A DNA stretch of 64,000 bases from Microvirga terricola (lineage in GTDB: Bacteria; Pseudomonadota; Alphaproteobacteria; Rhizobiales; Beijerinckiaceae), in contig NZ_JAATJS010000002.1 of the NCBI RefSeq assembly GCF_011777495.1, positions 248,001-312,000 on the forward strand. Direction: 5' to 3'. How positions within the stretch are numbered: the first letter of the stretch is position 1; every line of letters starts with the position of its first letter. The notes under the pieces are model-generated. The model ran no database searches and was not told the DNA's origin. It saw only the letters and a program-made list of their open reading frames with translations. Shown piece after piece: positions 28,251 to 37,720 of this stretch. Both the position numbers and the translations under genes were made by a program.

Positions 28251-29410
28251 CGAAAAGCCTTCCGCGGATCGAAAGCGTCGCGCACGGCTTCGCCGGTGAA
28301 GATCAAGAGGCTTAGCATGAGCGCGATCACGAAAAAGCCCGTGAGACCCAGCCACGGTGCCTGCAAGTTCGCCTTGCCCTGCGCCAGCAATTCACCGAGG
28401 GAGGGCGAGCCGGGGGGCAGGCCGAAGCCGAGGAAATCGAGGGAGGTCAGCGTCGTGATCGAGCCGTTGAGGATGAAGGGCAGGAAGGTCAGCGTCGCGA
28501 CCATCGCATTCGGCAACAGGTGCTTGAACATGATGGTGGTGCTGGATAGGCCCAAAGCTCGCGCGGCGCGCACATATTCGAAGTTTCGCGCACGTAAGAA
28601 TTCCGCGCGCACCACGCCGACCAGCGACACCCACGAAAAGAGCAACAGGATGCCGAGCAGCACGAAGAAGCTTGGCGTAATGATGGCTGAAATGATGATG
28701 AGGAGATACAACGCGGGGATCGCGGTCCAGATTTCGATGAAGCGCTGGAACAGAAGATCGACCCAGCCGCCAAAGTAGCCCTGCACCGCGCCGGCGAGAA
28801 CGCCGATGACGGATGAGATGCCCGCGAGCACGAGGCCGAAGAGCACGGAGAGGCGGAAGCCGTAGATGAGGCGCGCGACGACATCGCGGCCCTGATCGTC
28901 CGTGCCGAGCCAGTTCCACTCGATGTCGCGACATGTCTTGTCGCCGACGCGCTCGGCGGCTGCACGGCATTGCGCGTCCGTCAGCATCCAGGTCGGCGGC
29001 GAGGGGGCGGGCACCGGCAGGTCGAGATTGTGCGTGTTGTATGAGAAGCGGATCGGCGGCCAGACAATCCAGCCGTTCGCCTGGATCTCCTTCGCGATGA
29101 CGGGATCGCGATAATCGGTCTGCGCGAGGAAGCCGCCGAATTTCTCTTCCGGGTAGTCGACGAAAACGGGGTAGAGAATTTCGCCCTTGTAGGAGGCGAG
29201 GATCGGCCTGTCGTTGGCGATGAATTCGGCAAAGAGGCTCAAGACGAACAGGACCATGAAGATCCAGAACGACCAGTAGCCGCGTCGGTTTGCCTTGAAA
29301 TTCTGCAGCCGCCGCCGGTTGAGTGGCGAGAGACGCAGCCAACCTTCGCGCGGCACGGGCGGCGCGACGGGGGCGACGACAGGCGGGGTGACGGTGATGC
29401 TCTCGTTCAT
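28247..29410 (-). CDS. Peptide ABC transporter permease (YejE-like)
   Basis: A 387-residue inner-membrane permease. Features typical of YejE are the N-terminal RLSPLNRRRLQNFKANRRGYW, a long periplasmic segment (YPVFVDYPEEKFGGFLAQTDYRD, read in parts) and the EAA-type loop YVRAARALGLSSTTIMFKHLLPN. Five to six hydrophobic segments follow. It ends within the ATGA overlap of the small membrane gene and begins one base after the YejB-like stop. Confidence 0.92.
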   Translation of the reverse strand: MNESITVTPPVVAPVAPPVPREGWLRLSPLNRRRLQNFKANRRGYWSFWIFMVLFVLSLFAEFIANDRPILASYKGEILYPVFVDYPEEKFGGFLAQTDYRDPVIAKEIQANGWIVWPPIRFSYNTHNLDLPVPAPSPPTWMLTDAQCRAAAERVGDKTCRDIEWNWLGTDDQGRDVVARLIYGFRLSVLFGLVLAGISSVIGVLAGAVQGYFGGWVDLLFQRFIEIWTAIPALYLLIIISAIITPSFFVLLGILLLFSWVSLVGVVRAEFLRARNFEYVRAARALGLSSTTIMFKHLLPNAMVATLTFLPFILNGSITTLTSLDFLGFGLPPGSPSLGELLAQGKANLQAPWLGLTGFFVIALMLSLLIFTGEAVRDAFDPRKAFR

Positions 29411-29411
29411 C

Positions 29412-30524
29412 TCACGTCTCCCGCGTTTCGAAATCGATGCGCGGATCGATCCCGGTATAGGTGAGATCCGAGATCAGGTTCACCGCAAGCCCGAGGAGCG
29501 AGAAGATGTAGAGGTTCGCGAACACCACCGGGTAATCGCGGTTCACGATGGACTCGAACGAGAGAAGGCCGAGCCCATCGAGCGAAAAGATGGTCTCGAT
29601 GAGGAGCGCACCTGCGAAGAACGCGCCGATGAATGCGCCGGGAAAGCCGGCGATCACGATCAGCATCGCATTGCGGAAAACGTGGCCGTAAAGCACCTGG
29701 CCCTCGGACAACCCCTTCATGCGAGCCGTCAGCACATATTGCTTGCGGATCTCATCGAGGAACGAGTTTTTCGTGAGCAAGGTCGAGGTCGCGAACGCGC
29801 CGAGCGCCATGGCGGTAATCGGCAGGGCGATGTGCCAGAGATAATCGACCGCCTTGCCAGCGAGCGAGAATTGCGACCAGTTCTCGGAGGTCAGGCCGCG
29901 CAAGGGGAAGAGCTGCCAGAACGAGCCGCCGGCGAACAGCACGATCAGAAGGATCGCGAAGAGGAAGCCGGGGATCGCATAGCCGATGATGACGATCGCC
30001 GAGGTCCAGATGTCGAAGGACGAGCCGTCATGCACGGCTTTACGGATGCCGAGGGGAATCGAGATGGCGTAGGAGAGAAGCGTCATCCAAAGCCCGAGGC
30101 TGATCGAGACGGGCAGTTTCTCCTTGATGAGCTGCAACACCGAGATGTCGCGGAAATAGCTCTTGCCGAAATCGAAGCGCGCGTAGTCCCACAGCATCTT
30201 GGCGAAGCGCTCGGGCGCGGGCTTGTCGAAGCCGAACTGCACTTCGAGCTGCTTGATGAATTGCGGGTCGAGTCCCTGCGCACCACGATAGCGCGAGGAA
30301 GAGGCCTCCGCCGCGCCGCCGCCTGCCGCGCTTTGTCCGCCGGAGAAGTCGCCGCCGCCGCCCGAGATGCGCGAGGTGGCGCTGGAATCCTGGCCTTGAA
30401 GCTGAGCGATGATGCGCTCCACCGGGCCGCCGGGGGCGAATTGCACGATGGTGAAGGAAATCAGCATGATTCCGAGCAGCGTCGGAACCATCAGCAGGAT
30501 GCGGCGCGCGATATAGGCGAACAT
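29412..30524 (-). CDS. Peptide ABC transporter permease (YejB-like)
   Basis: A 370-residue permease with the family N-terminus [20 protein letters not shown] and the EAA loop near [25 protein letters not shown] (read in parts). A Gly/Ser-rich periplasmic insert ([20 protein letters not shown]) at about residues 50-75 is usual for YejB. The ATG at 30524 overlaps the stop of the upstream DUF4260 gene by one base (TGATG), which indicates coupled translation; a TTG one codon earlier is possible. Confidence 0.92.
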   Translation of the reverse strand: MFAYIARRILLMVPTLLGIMLISFTIVQFAPGGPVERIIAQLQGQDSSATSRISGGGGDFSGGQSAAGGGAAEASSSRYRGAQGLDPQFIKQLEVQFGFDKPAPERFAKMLWDYARFDFGKSYFRDISVLQLIKEKLPVSISLGLWMTLLSYAISIPLGIRKAVHDGSSFDIWTSAIVIIGYAIPGFLFAILLIVLFAGGSFWQLFPLRGLTSENWSQFSLAGKAVDYLWHIALPITAMALGAFATSTLLTKNSFLDEIRKQYVLTARMKGLSEGQVLYGHVFRNAMLIVIAGFPGAFIGAFFAGALLIETIFSLDGLGLLSFESIVNRDYPVVFANLYIFSLLGLAVNLISDLTYTGIDPRIDFETRET

Positions 30525-30928
30525 CAAGCGCCCGCGCGGTCACGACCGATACGGCCGAGATGGGTGTCTGAGAAGCCGGTCGCGTATTTCAATCCGTACC
30601 CCAACATGCGGTCAAACCCGATATGAGCCGCCCAGATCGCGGCCAGTCCCAGTAGAAGCGGGCTTGCCAGAAAAAGCCCGATTCCGATCAGGAGAGCAGG
30701 CCCGATCATCGTGTGAAGGATATTGTAGATCATAGCTCCGAGCCTGGGGCCAGCCCCATAGGCGACAAAGCTCACATCGGGAAGGAGGAAGAGTGCCGCA
30801 TAGAGCCACCAGGACAACCCGGTATAGCTGAAGGCCACGCTTGCGATCGTGAAGAGTGCCAGTCCTTCTAGCCGCAGGATCGTCCGAGGAGTGCCCGCGA
30901 TGGCCGGCGATGCGGTGTTTTCGCTCAC
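30524..30928 (-). CDS. DUF4260 family membrane protein
   Basis: A 134-residue protein with three to four hydrophobic segments and the family pattern [34 protein letters not shown] and [20 protein letters not shown]. Its function is unknown. The GTG start lies four bases after the binding-protein stop, and its own stop overlaps the YejB-like start, so it is part of the peptide transporter operon here. Whether this is functional or accidental cannot be told from sequence. Confidence 0.85.
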   Translation of the reverse strand: MSENTASPAIAGTPRTILRLEGLALFTIASVAFSYTGLSWWLYAALFLLPDVSFVAYGAGPRLGAMIYNILHTMIGPALLIGIGLFLASPLLLGLAAIWAAHIGFDRMLGYGLKYATGFSDTHLGRIGRDRAGA

Positions 30929-30932
30929 ACTC

Positions 30933-32798
30933 TCAGCCCCGCCCGATCCGCTTGGATTTTTCCGCGTCGTACCACCAGGTGTCTGGCGCGCCCGTGGTGA
31001 AACGCGGCTTTATGGCGGGCCGCGAGAATTGGTCCCAGAAGGTCAGCCAATTGTTCGCCTTCCACCACATGGGCACCCAGTATTGGTTTGCGCGCAGCAC
31101 CCGGTCGAGGGCGCGGCAGGCGACGTTGAGTTCGGCCCGGCTCTTTGTATCTGCGATGCGCTGCACCAGCGCATCCACGGCGGGGTCCTCGATGCCGGCG
31201 ATGTTTCGACTGCCAGGTGTCCGCGCGGCTTCCGAACCATAGACGATCCGCAAGTCATCGCCGGGCGTCGTCGAGCCGCTGAGTGCGCGGCTCGTCATGT
31301 CGAAATCGTAGTCGTTCAAGCGGCGCTGATACTGCGCGGCATCCACGATGCGCGACGTGGCGTCGATGCCGAGCTTCTTGAGATTGGCCTGGAACGGCTC
31401 GGTGTGCGGCTGGAACGCGGCGGAGAAATCGAGAAATTCGATGCGGAAAGGCTGACCGTTCGGCAGCTTCAACACGCCGCCGTCGCGCTTGCACCCGGCT
31501 GCGCGCAGAAGCTCGTCGGCGCGGCGCAGCAATTTGCGGTCCTGGCCCGATCCGTCGGAGACCGGCGGCAGATAGGGCTCGCCGAAGACCGCATCCGACA
31601 CCTTGCCCCGGAAGGGTTCAAGAAGCGCCAGTTCCTCCGGCGAGGGCAGGCCGACCGCCTTCATGTCCGAGTTTTCGAAGAACGACGTGAGCCGGCGATA
31701 GGAGCCGAACATGATGTTCGCATTCGTCCACTCGAAGTCGAAAGCAAGGCCGATGGCTTCGCGGATGCGCGGGTCCTTGAACGCATCGCGGCGCGTGTTG
31801 AAGTACCAGCCCTGGATGGGAGAGGGCGCGTTGTTCGGCAACTCTTCCTTCTTCACGCGACCTTCGCGAATGGCGGGAAAATCGTACCCCGTCGCCCAGA
31901 TGCGGGAGGTGTATTCCTCCTGAAAGTTCAGCACGCCGCTCTTGAAGGCCTCGAAAGCCACCGCACGGTCGCGGAAATATTCGTACCGAACATGGTCGAA
32001 ATTGTTGAGGCCGACATTCACCGGCAGATCTTTCGCCCAGTAATCCGGCACGCGTTCGAATTCGATGAAACGGCCCTGCTCGAACTTTCCGACCTTGTAG
32101 GCGCCGGAGCCGAGCGGTGGCTCCAGCGTCGAGGCCTCGAAGTCGTGGCCTTGCCAGTAGCGTTCCGAGAAAATCGGCAGGCCGGCGACGACGAGGTGAA
32201 TATCGCGGCTGCGCTTGGGAGAGAATTGAACGCGCAGCACATCGTCCGCCTCAGCCTCGGCGGATGTCATTTGCGGCAGAACAGCACGAAAGACCGGGTG
32301 GCCTTTCTCCTTGAGAACGTTGAGCGAGAAAGCCGCGTCCCTTGCGGTGAGCCTTGAGCCATCATGAAAGCGCGCTTCGGGCCGCAGCAGAAAGCGATAG
32401 GTCAGCTTGTCGGCCGAGACGCGAACGCTTTTGGCGACGAGGCCGTAAAGTGCATCCGGTTCGTCCGCCGCCGACGTCATCAGGCTGTCGAAGGTGCTGC
32501 CCATGCCGGCCGCGCCGTCGCCTTGCAACACGAAGATGTTGAGCGTGTTGAAGGTGTCGAAATTCTGATTGCCCGTGCCCTGCTTGAGCTGGATCGCCAG
32601 CAGGCCGCCCTTCGGCGCATTGGGATTCACATAGTCGAAATGCTTGAAGTCGGGGCCGTATTTGAGGTCGCCGAAGCTCGACAGGCCGTAGGTTTCGATG
32701 TCCGATGCTGTCTGCGCGAAGCCGCGTCGTGGCAAGGCTGACAGGGCCGTCATCGCGGCCCCGCCGATCAGGATGCCTCGGCGGTTAGGGTGCTTCAT
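30933..32798 (-). CDS. Peptide ABC transporter substrate-binding protein, second copy (YejA-like)
   Basis: A 621-residue family 5 extracellular solute-binding protein. The N-terminus MKHPNRRGILIGGAAM and the cleavage region RRGFAQTA look like a twin-arginine signal. Core motifs are YGPDFKHFDYVNPNAPKGG, LEPPLGSGAYKV and SGSTTPGDDLRIVYGSEAA. It overlaps the first binding-protein gene by four bases (ATGA), and the two are clear paralogues. Both feed one permease pair, which may widen the range of oligopeptides taken up. Confidence 0.93.
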   Translation of the reverse strand: MKHPNRRGILIGGAAMTALSALPRRGFAQTASDIETYGLSSFGDLKYGPDFKHFDYVNPNAPKGGLLAIQLKQGTGNQNFDTFNTLNIFVLQGDGAAGMGSTFDSLMTSAADEPDALYGLVAKSVRVSADKLTYRFLLRPEARFHDGSRLTARDAAFSLNVLKEKGHPVFRAVLPQMTSAEAEADDVLRVQFSPKRSRDIHLVVAGLPIFSERYWQGHDFEASTLEPPLGSGAYKVGKFEQGRFIEFERVPDYWAKDLPVNVGLNNFDHVRYEYFRDRAVAFEAFKSGVLNFQEEYTSRIWATGYDFPAIREGRVKKEELPNNAPSPIQGWYFNTRRDAFKDPRIREAIGLAFDFEWTNANIMFGSYRRLTSFFENSDMKAVGLPSPEELALLEPFRGKVSDAVFGEPYLPPVSDGSGQDRKLLRRADELLRAAGCKRDGGVLKLPNGQPFRIEFLDFSAAFQPHTEPFQANLKKLGIDATSRIVDAAQYQRRLNDYDFDMTSRALSGSTTPGDDLRIVYGSEAARTPGSRNIAGIEDPAVDALVQRIADTKSRAELNVACRALDRVLRANQYWVPMWWKANNWLTFWDQFSRPAIKPRFTTGAPDTWWYDAEKSKRIGRG

Positions 32799-34633
32799 CG
32801 CGGCGCTCCGGTCTTGGCGGCTTTTGCCTCATCATACCACCAGATGGTCGGAAAGGCGGCGCCGCCATAGCGCGGCATTGTCTCAGGGTGGCTGAAGCGG
32901 TCCCAGCGGGCGGTGCGTTGCTTCCCGTAAGTCCAGTGCGGGATCATGTAGTCATGTGCCAGAAGCACGCGATCGAGCGCCTTAGTCGCGGCTACTAACT
33001 CCTCGCGGCTCTTCGCGAAGATGACGCGGTCGATCAAGGCGTCGACGCCGGGGTCGGCGATACCCGCGATATTGCGCGAGCCGGGACGCTCCGCTGCTTC
33101 TGAACCCCAGAACTCACGCTGTTCGTTGCCGGGTGATTGGCTCTCGGCCCACGCGCCCATTGTGACGTCGAAGTCGAAAGAACGGATACGGTTGACCTGC
33201 TGCGCATCATCCACGATGCGCACGGTGGTGGAGATGCCGAGGCGATCGAGCGCGGCCTTGTAGGGCAGAAACAACCGCTCGTCGTTGGGGCTGTCACCCA
33301 AAAGCTCGATGGTGAATTGCTCGCCCTTGGCATTGACCCTTTTGCGGTCTTTCACCTCCCAACCTGCCTCGCGGAGTAACCTGTCTGCCTCGCGAAGGTT
33401 GTTGCGGATCGCCTCCTGTGAGTCGCTGACGGGGTTCGTGTAGGGCGTGGTGAATACCTGGGGCGGCACCTTGTCCCGCACGGTTTCCAGAATGGCCAGC
33501 TCCTGGCCCTCCGGCAGCCCGGAGGAGGCGAGATCGAGGCCGTCGAAATAGCTCGAAATGCGTTTGTACTGGCCGTAAGCGAGGGTCTTGTTGATCTCCT
33601 CGAAGGGGAGGGCGAGGTTCAATGCGCGCCTGACGCGCTGGTCCTTGAACTTGTCGCGTCGCAGGTTGAGCACGAAGGCCTGCATCACGCCCATGGAACG
33701 CAATGGGAATTCCTCGATGATGACGCGGCCGTCCTTGCGGGCTGGGAAGTCGTATCCCGTTGCCCAGTTGCGGGCGCTGTTCTCGGTGCGAAAATCGGTC
33801 CGGTCGCCCTTGAACGCTTCCAGCAGCACCGTTGCGTCCCGGTAGTACTCCACGCGCAGTTCATCGAAGTTGTACTGGCCGACATTCACGTTGAGGTTTT
33901 CACCCCAATAATCCTTCACCCGCTCATAGGACACGCTGCGGCCCGCATCGAAGTTTTTGACACGGTAAGGGCCGGAGCCGAGTGGCGGCTCCAGGGTGGT
34001 CTGGTTGATGTCGCGCTTGCGCCCGTCCGGAGCGGTTCCCTCCCACCAGTGCTTCGGCAGAATGTAAAGCTGGCCCATGATGTGGGGCAGTTCGCGGTTG
34101 CCCTTCTGGTTGAACGTGAACTTGACCTCGCGCTCGCCGACCTTCTCCGCGCTCACGACGTTGGCATAATAGAAGGCCTGGGCTGGGTTGAGGGTCTTCC
34201 AGCTCTGGAAGGAGAAGACCACATCCTCGACCGTGACCGATCGGCCATCATGCCAGCGCGCCTCGGGGCGCAGGCGGAAGGTGACGGAGGAGAAGTCATC
34301 CGGATAGCTGAACGCCTCGGCCAGAAGCCCATAACTCGCGCTCGGCTCGTCGAGGGACGAGGTGGTCAGGTTTTCATAGACGTCGTTCAGGCCTGCCGCC
34401 GGGACGCCTTTGACTCCTGCGATGACGATGTTGAAGCTGTCGAAGGTGCCCTGGGCGCCGAGACGCACCAGCCCGCCCTTGGGCGCGTCGGGGTTCACAT
34501 AGTCGAAATGCTTGAACCCGGGACCGTATTTCGGCTGGCCGAGGAGCGTCGAGCCGTGCCGCCATTCCTGCGCCGCAAGGGGGGAGGCGGCAAAACAGGC
34601 GGCGGCAAGGCTGAGCAGAACGGGGCGGATCAC
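32795..34633 (-). CDS. Peptide ABC transporter substrate-binding protein, first copy (YejA-like)
   Basis: A 612-residue periplasmic binding protein of family 5. A Sec signal (VLLSLAAACFAASPLAAQEW) follows the GTG start at 34633, chosen because AGGAG lies seven bases upstream; a longer ORF to 34693 has no signal-peptide sense. Shared motifs with the next gene are YGPGFKHFDYVNPDAPKGG, LEPPLGSGPYRVKNFD and PGSRNIAGIADPGVDALID. It is the first gene of the operon of two binding proteins, DUF4260, two permeases, a small membrane gene and the ATPase. Confidence 0.93.
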   Translation of the reverse strand: MIRPVLLSLAAACFAASPLAAQEWRHGSTLLGQPKYGPGFKHFDYVNPDAPKGGLVRLGAQGTFDSFNIVIAGVKGVPAAGLNDVYENLTTSSLDEPSASYGLLAEAFSYPDDFSSVTFRLRPEARWHDGRSVTVEDVVFSFQSWKTLNPAQAFYYANVVSAEKVGEREVKFTFNQKGNRELPHIMGQLYILPKHWWEGTAPDGRKRDINQTTLEPPLGSGPYRVKNFDAGRSVSYERVKDYWGENLNVNVGQYNFDELRVEYYRDATVLLEAFKGDRTDFRTENSARNWATGYDFPARKDGRVIIEEFPLRSMGVMQAFVLNLRRDKFKDQRVRRALNLALPFEEINKTLAYGQYKRISSYFDGLDLASSGLPEGQELAILETVRDKVPPQVFTTPYTNPVSDSQEAIRNNLREADRLLREAGWEVKDRKRVNAKGEQFTIELLGDSPNDERLFLPYKAALDRLGISTTVRIVDDAQQVNRIRSFDFDVTMGAWAESQSPGNEQREFWGSEAAERPGSRNIAGIADPGVDALIDRVIFAKSREELVAATKALDRVLLAHDYMIPHWTYGKQRTARWDRFSHPETMPRYGGAAFPTIWWYDEAKAAKTGAPR

Positions 34634-34760
34634 AAGGCATCTCCTGCGTGAGGCGTCTATCCGGGGCCGCGCGTCCCGGCGCTCACAGGACAAGGAAAAA
34701 CCGCTTGTCCGTCAAGTGGATGGGGCGTCACGAAGCCGAATCGATTCCTGTGATAACGCA

Positions 34761-34793
34761 CAAAACAAAAAGCCGGGCTTAACGGCCCGGCTT
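34761..34793 (-). terminator. Intrinsic terminator of the cytochrome c gene
   Basis: AAGCCGGGC (34770-34778) pairs with GCCCGGCTT (34785-34793) around a 6-base loop. On the minus strand the stem is followed by TTTGTTTTGTG, a good T-rich tail. It lies 25 bases after the cytochrome c stop. Confidence 0.85.
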
Positions 34794-34817
34794 CTCGAAA
34801 GGGGTATGGTCCGCGCC

Positions 34818-35357
34818 TTACTTGGCGGGGAAGGGGACCGGGTTGTCCGAGAGGGTCCGCAGGTAAGCCAGGATATCGGCGCGCTCTTGCGCCTGGGCGA
34901 CGCCTGCGAAGGCCATGATGGTGCCGGGGGCGTCACCCTTGGGCGAGGTGATGAAGTGGTCGATCTTCTCGTAGGTCCAGTTGCCGCCCTTGGCCTTGAG
35001 AGCTGCCGAGTAGTTGAAGCCCTCGTGCGAGGCGACAGGACGGTCGACGAGACCGTAGAGATTCGGGCCGACCTTGTTCGGGCCGCCCTTTTCGAAGGTG
35101 TGGCAGGCGGCGCACTTCTTGGCAGCCGACTGGCCCTTGGCCGGATCGGCCTTGGCGAGGAGGACGGGCAGGGGCTCCGCAGGAGCTGCCGGAGCGGCTG
35201 CGCCACCGGCTGCCGTCTCTGCCGCTCCCGGAAGATCGTAGCCCGGCACAGCAGGCTTCTTCGGCGCGAACAGACCACCGGCGATGACGTTGACGCCGAC
35301 CACGAAAAGAAGCGAGCCGAATACGGCACCCGCGATCTTATTGGTCTCGATATTCAT
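34818..35357 (-). CDS. Membrane-anchored class I cytochrome c (CycM-like)
   Basis: A 179-residue electron carrier. An uncleaved N-terminal anchor (about residues 8-30, AGAVFGSLLFVVGVNVIAGG) is followed by an Ala/Pro-rich linker and a cytochrome domain with one haem site CAACH (82-86), VGPNLYGLVDRP and a Met ligand in GTIMAFAGV. This layout matches CycM, which links the bc1 complex to aa3-type oxidase in rhizobia and relatives. It diverges from kdsB and ends with a strong terminator. Confidence 0.93.
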   Translation of the reverse strand: MNIETNKIAGAVFGSLLFVVGVNVIAGGLFAPKKPAVPGYDLPGAAETAAGGAAAPAAPAEPLPVLLAKADPAKGQSAAKKCAACHTFEKGGPNKVGPNLYGLVDRPVASHEGFNYSAALKAKGGNWTYEKIDHFITSPKGDAPGTIMAFAGVAQAQERADILAYLRTLSDNPVPFPAK

Positions 35358-35594
35358 GGATTAGGCTCTCCTCGCCTCTCAGCGGCGAAATCAGCGCAAC
35401 GGAATAGGGCAGCCGCGAGCGGGCGCCCGCGACCGTGGCGTTGCTTAGCCGTAGAGATGGGGTTTTGACAATGGGGGGCGAGCGGGTTTTCGCCGGTCTC
35501 GTGGTCGCAGCGCGGTCTTTTCGGGGCAGGGGCCGCTCATGACAAAACCGCCCGGCCTTGGTAAGGACCGCCCCGAGTTTCATTGGGGCGCACC

Positions 35595-36338
35595 ATGTCC
35601 GATCCTCTCGTGCTGATTCCGGCACGCCTTGCCGCAACCCGCCTGCCGAACAAGCCGCTCGCCGATATCGCGGGCGAGCCCATGATCGTCCATGTGTGGC
35701 GCCGGGCCGTCGAGGCCGGAATCGGGCCGGTGGCGGTAGCGACTGACGCTCCCGAGATCGCCGACGCCGTCATCCGCGCCGGGGGACAGGCCGTCATGAC
35801 CCGCTCCGACCACGCCTCTGGCTCCGATCGCATCTTCGAGGCTGTGGAAAAGCTCGACCCGGAAGGGCGGCACGACGTGGTGGTGAACGTGCAGGGGGAC
35901 CTGCCGACGGTTGACCCCCGCGCCATTGCCGCCTCCATCGCCCCCCTTTCGGACGCCGCTGTCGATGTCTCGACCCTGGTTGCGGTGATCGAGCGGGAGG
36001 AGGAGCGGACCAACCCCAACGTCGTGAAGATGGTCGGCAGCGAAGTTTCGCCCGGCCGCTTCCGCGCGCTCTATTTCACCCGGGCGACCGCGCCTTATGG
36101 GGGCGGGCCGCTCTATCACCATATCGGCCTCTATGCGTATCGCCGCAAAGCGTTGCAACGGTTCGTCGGCATGCCCGCGTCGCCGCTGGAGCTTCGCGAG
36201 AAGCTTGAGCAGTTGCGGGCGCTGGAAGCCGGAATGCGCATCGATGCGGTCGTGGTCGACGATGTGCCGCTCGGAGTCGATACGCCCCACGATCTGGAAA
36301 GGGCGCGCGAGATCATCGCGGCGCGGAGGACATCATGA
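35595..36338 (+). CDS. kdsB: 3-deoxy-manno-octulosonate cytidylyltransferase (CMP-KDO synthetase)
   Basis: Activates KDO with CTP for lipid A core assembly in the cytoplasm. 247 residues, family length. Motifs are [54 protein letters not shown] and [13 protein letters not shown]. The ATG at 35595 is preferred to an ATG four codons earlier because it matches the usual N-terminus. The stop overlaps the next start (ATGA). The 237 bases upstream, shared with cytochrome c, contain a TTGACA at 35465 but no convincing -10. Confidence 0.95.
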   Translation: MSDPLVLIPARLAATRLPNKPLADIAGEPMIVHVWRRAVEAGIGPVAVATDAPEIADAVIRAGGQAVMTRSDHASGSDRIFEAVEKLDPEGRHDVVVNVQGDLPTVDPRAIAASIAPLSDAAVDVSTLVAVIEREEERTNPNVVKMVGSEVSPGRFRALYFTRATAPYGGGPLYHHIGLYAYRRKALQRFVGMPASPLELREKLEQLRALEAGMRIDAVVVDDVPLGVDTPHDLERAREIIAARRTS

Positions 36339-37189
36339 ACAAGGTCATTTCGTTTCAGGGCGAGCCGGGGGCCAACTCCCATATCGCTTGCGATGAGGTT
36401 TTCCCCGATTGGCAGGTGCTGCCGAGCCCGACCTTCGAGGATGCCTTTGCCGCCGTGGACGAGGGGCAGGCGGGTCTCGCCATGATCCCGATCGAGAACT
36501 CGATCGCGGGCCGCGTGGCGGATATCCACCACCTGCTGCCGACTTCGGGGCTGCACATCATCGGCGAACACTTTCTGCCGATTCATTTCCAGCTCATGGC
36601 TATTCCGGAAGCCAATCTCGGCACCATCAAGAGCGTGCACAGCCACGTTCACGCGCTCGGCCAGTGCCGCAAGATCATCCGCAAGCTCGGGCTGAAGGCT
36701 CATGTGGCGGGCGATACGGCGGGCTCCGCGCGCGAGGTGTCCGAGTGGAAGGACCCGTCCAAAGCTTCGCTCGCGCCACGTATGGCTGCGAACATCTACG
36801 GCCTGAAAATTCTCGCCGAGGATGTGGAGGACGAGGCGCACAACACGACGCGTTTCGTCATTCTCTCCAAGACGCCGCAATGGGTCGCGGCAGGCAAGGG
36901 GCCGACGGTGACCTCTTTCGTCTTCCGCGTCCGCAACCTGCCGGCCGCGCTCTACAAGGCGCTCGGCGGTTTCGCGACGAACGGCATCAACATGACGAAG
37001 CTCGAAAGCTACATGCTGGAAGGCGAGTTCTTGGCGACGCAATTTTACGCGGAAGTCGACGGCCACCCGGATGACGTGAACCTGAAGCGCGCGCTCGAGG
37101 AGCTTGAATTCTTCTCGCGCGAATTGCGCATCCTCGGCGTCTATCCGGCGCATCTGTTCCGCGAAAAGATCAAGGAAGCGGCCGAGTGA
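36335..37189 (+). CDS. pheA: Prephenate dehydratase
   Basis: Converts prephenate to phenylpyruvate in phenylalanine synthesis. 284 residues: a PDT domain ([43 protein letters not shown] and the TRFVIL catalytic region) and a C-terminal ACT domain (residues about 195-275) with [19 protein letters not shown], which should give feedback control by phenylalanine. There is no fused chorismate mutase. It is coupled to kdsB by a 4-base overlap, a pairing often seen in alphaproteobacteria, and overlaps the next gene by four bases. Confidence 0.95.
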   Translation: MNKVISFQGEPGANSHIACDEVFPDWQVLPSPTFEDAFAAVDEGQAGLAMIPIENSIAGRVADIHHLLPTSGLHIIGEHFLPIHFQLMAIPEANLGTIKSVHSHVHALGQCRKIIRKLGLKAHVAGDTAGSAREVSEWKDPSKASLAPRMAANIYGLKILAEDVEDEAHNTTRFVILSKTPQWVAAGKGPTVTSFVFRVRNLPAALYKALGGFATNGINMTKLESYMLEGEFLATQFYAEVDGHPDDVNLKRALEELEFFSRELRILGVYPAHLFREKIKEAAE

Positions 37190-37716
37190 CCATTCTCGTC
37201 CGCGACGGCGGGGTCGAGGACGCAGAAGGCGTCGCCCGCGCGCATGTGCAGGGTTGGCGTGAATCCTACAAGGATTTCCTGAACGCGGAATCGCTTGCGG
37301 GTTTGTCGGTCGAAGAGCGGTTTCGGATGTGGAGCGACATACTCTCCAGGCCCGATCCGACGGCGAAGTTTCTGGTGGCTGAAGATGTGGACGGCACCAT
37401 CGTCGGCTTTGCGCGCGGCGGCGCCGTGCGCGAGAAGGGCACGACGCCGCTCGATACCGAGTCCGAGCTTTACGCGATCTACCTCATCGACCGCGTGAAG
37501 CGCCAGGGCATCGGTCGGCGGTTGGCGATAGGCGTGTTCGACCATCTCGCGCAGAACTTCGCCTCCGCTGGGCTCTGGGTGCTTGAGCAGAACTTTTCCG
37601 CACGTAGCTTTTACGAAATACTTGGCGGCAGGCCGACGGTCGAGCAGCGGCTCGAACTGCGCGGACAGACCGTGACGGAAATCGGCTATCGCTTCGAGCC
37701 GATTCCGAGAAGCTGA
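37186..37716 (+). CDS. GNAT-family N-acetyltransferase
   Basis: A 176-residue acetyl-CoA-dependent transferase of unknown substrate. HVQGWRESYKDFL at the N-terminus is typical of a GNAT subgroup, ELYAIYLIDRVKRQGIGRRL is the acetyl-CoA-binding motif A, and VLEQNFSARSFYEILGGRP motif B. The GTG start overlaps the prephenate dehydratase stop (GTGA), so it is the last gene of the kdsB operon. It meets nudC tail to tail with four bases between. Confidence 0.88.
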   Translation: MTILVRDGGVEDAEGVARAHVQGWRESYKDFLNAESLAGLSVEERFRMWSDILSRPDPTAKFLVAEDVDGTIVGFARGGAVREKGTTPLDTESELYAIYLIDRVKRQGIGRRLAIGVFDHLAQNFASAGLWVLEQNFSARSFYEILGGRPTVEQRLELRGQTVTEIGYRFEPIPRS

Positions 37717-37720
37717 AGCG

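Noticed and set aside
29295..30626. A plus-strand open frame of 443 codons opposite the peptide permease genes
   Set aside because: Low-complexity Glu/Arg-rich translation, antisense to two clear permeases.
35465..35493. TTGACA ahead of kdsB as a promoter
   Set aside because: No convincing -10 at the right distance.
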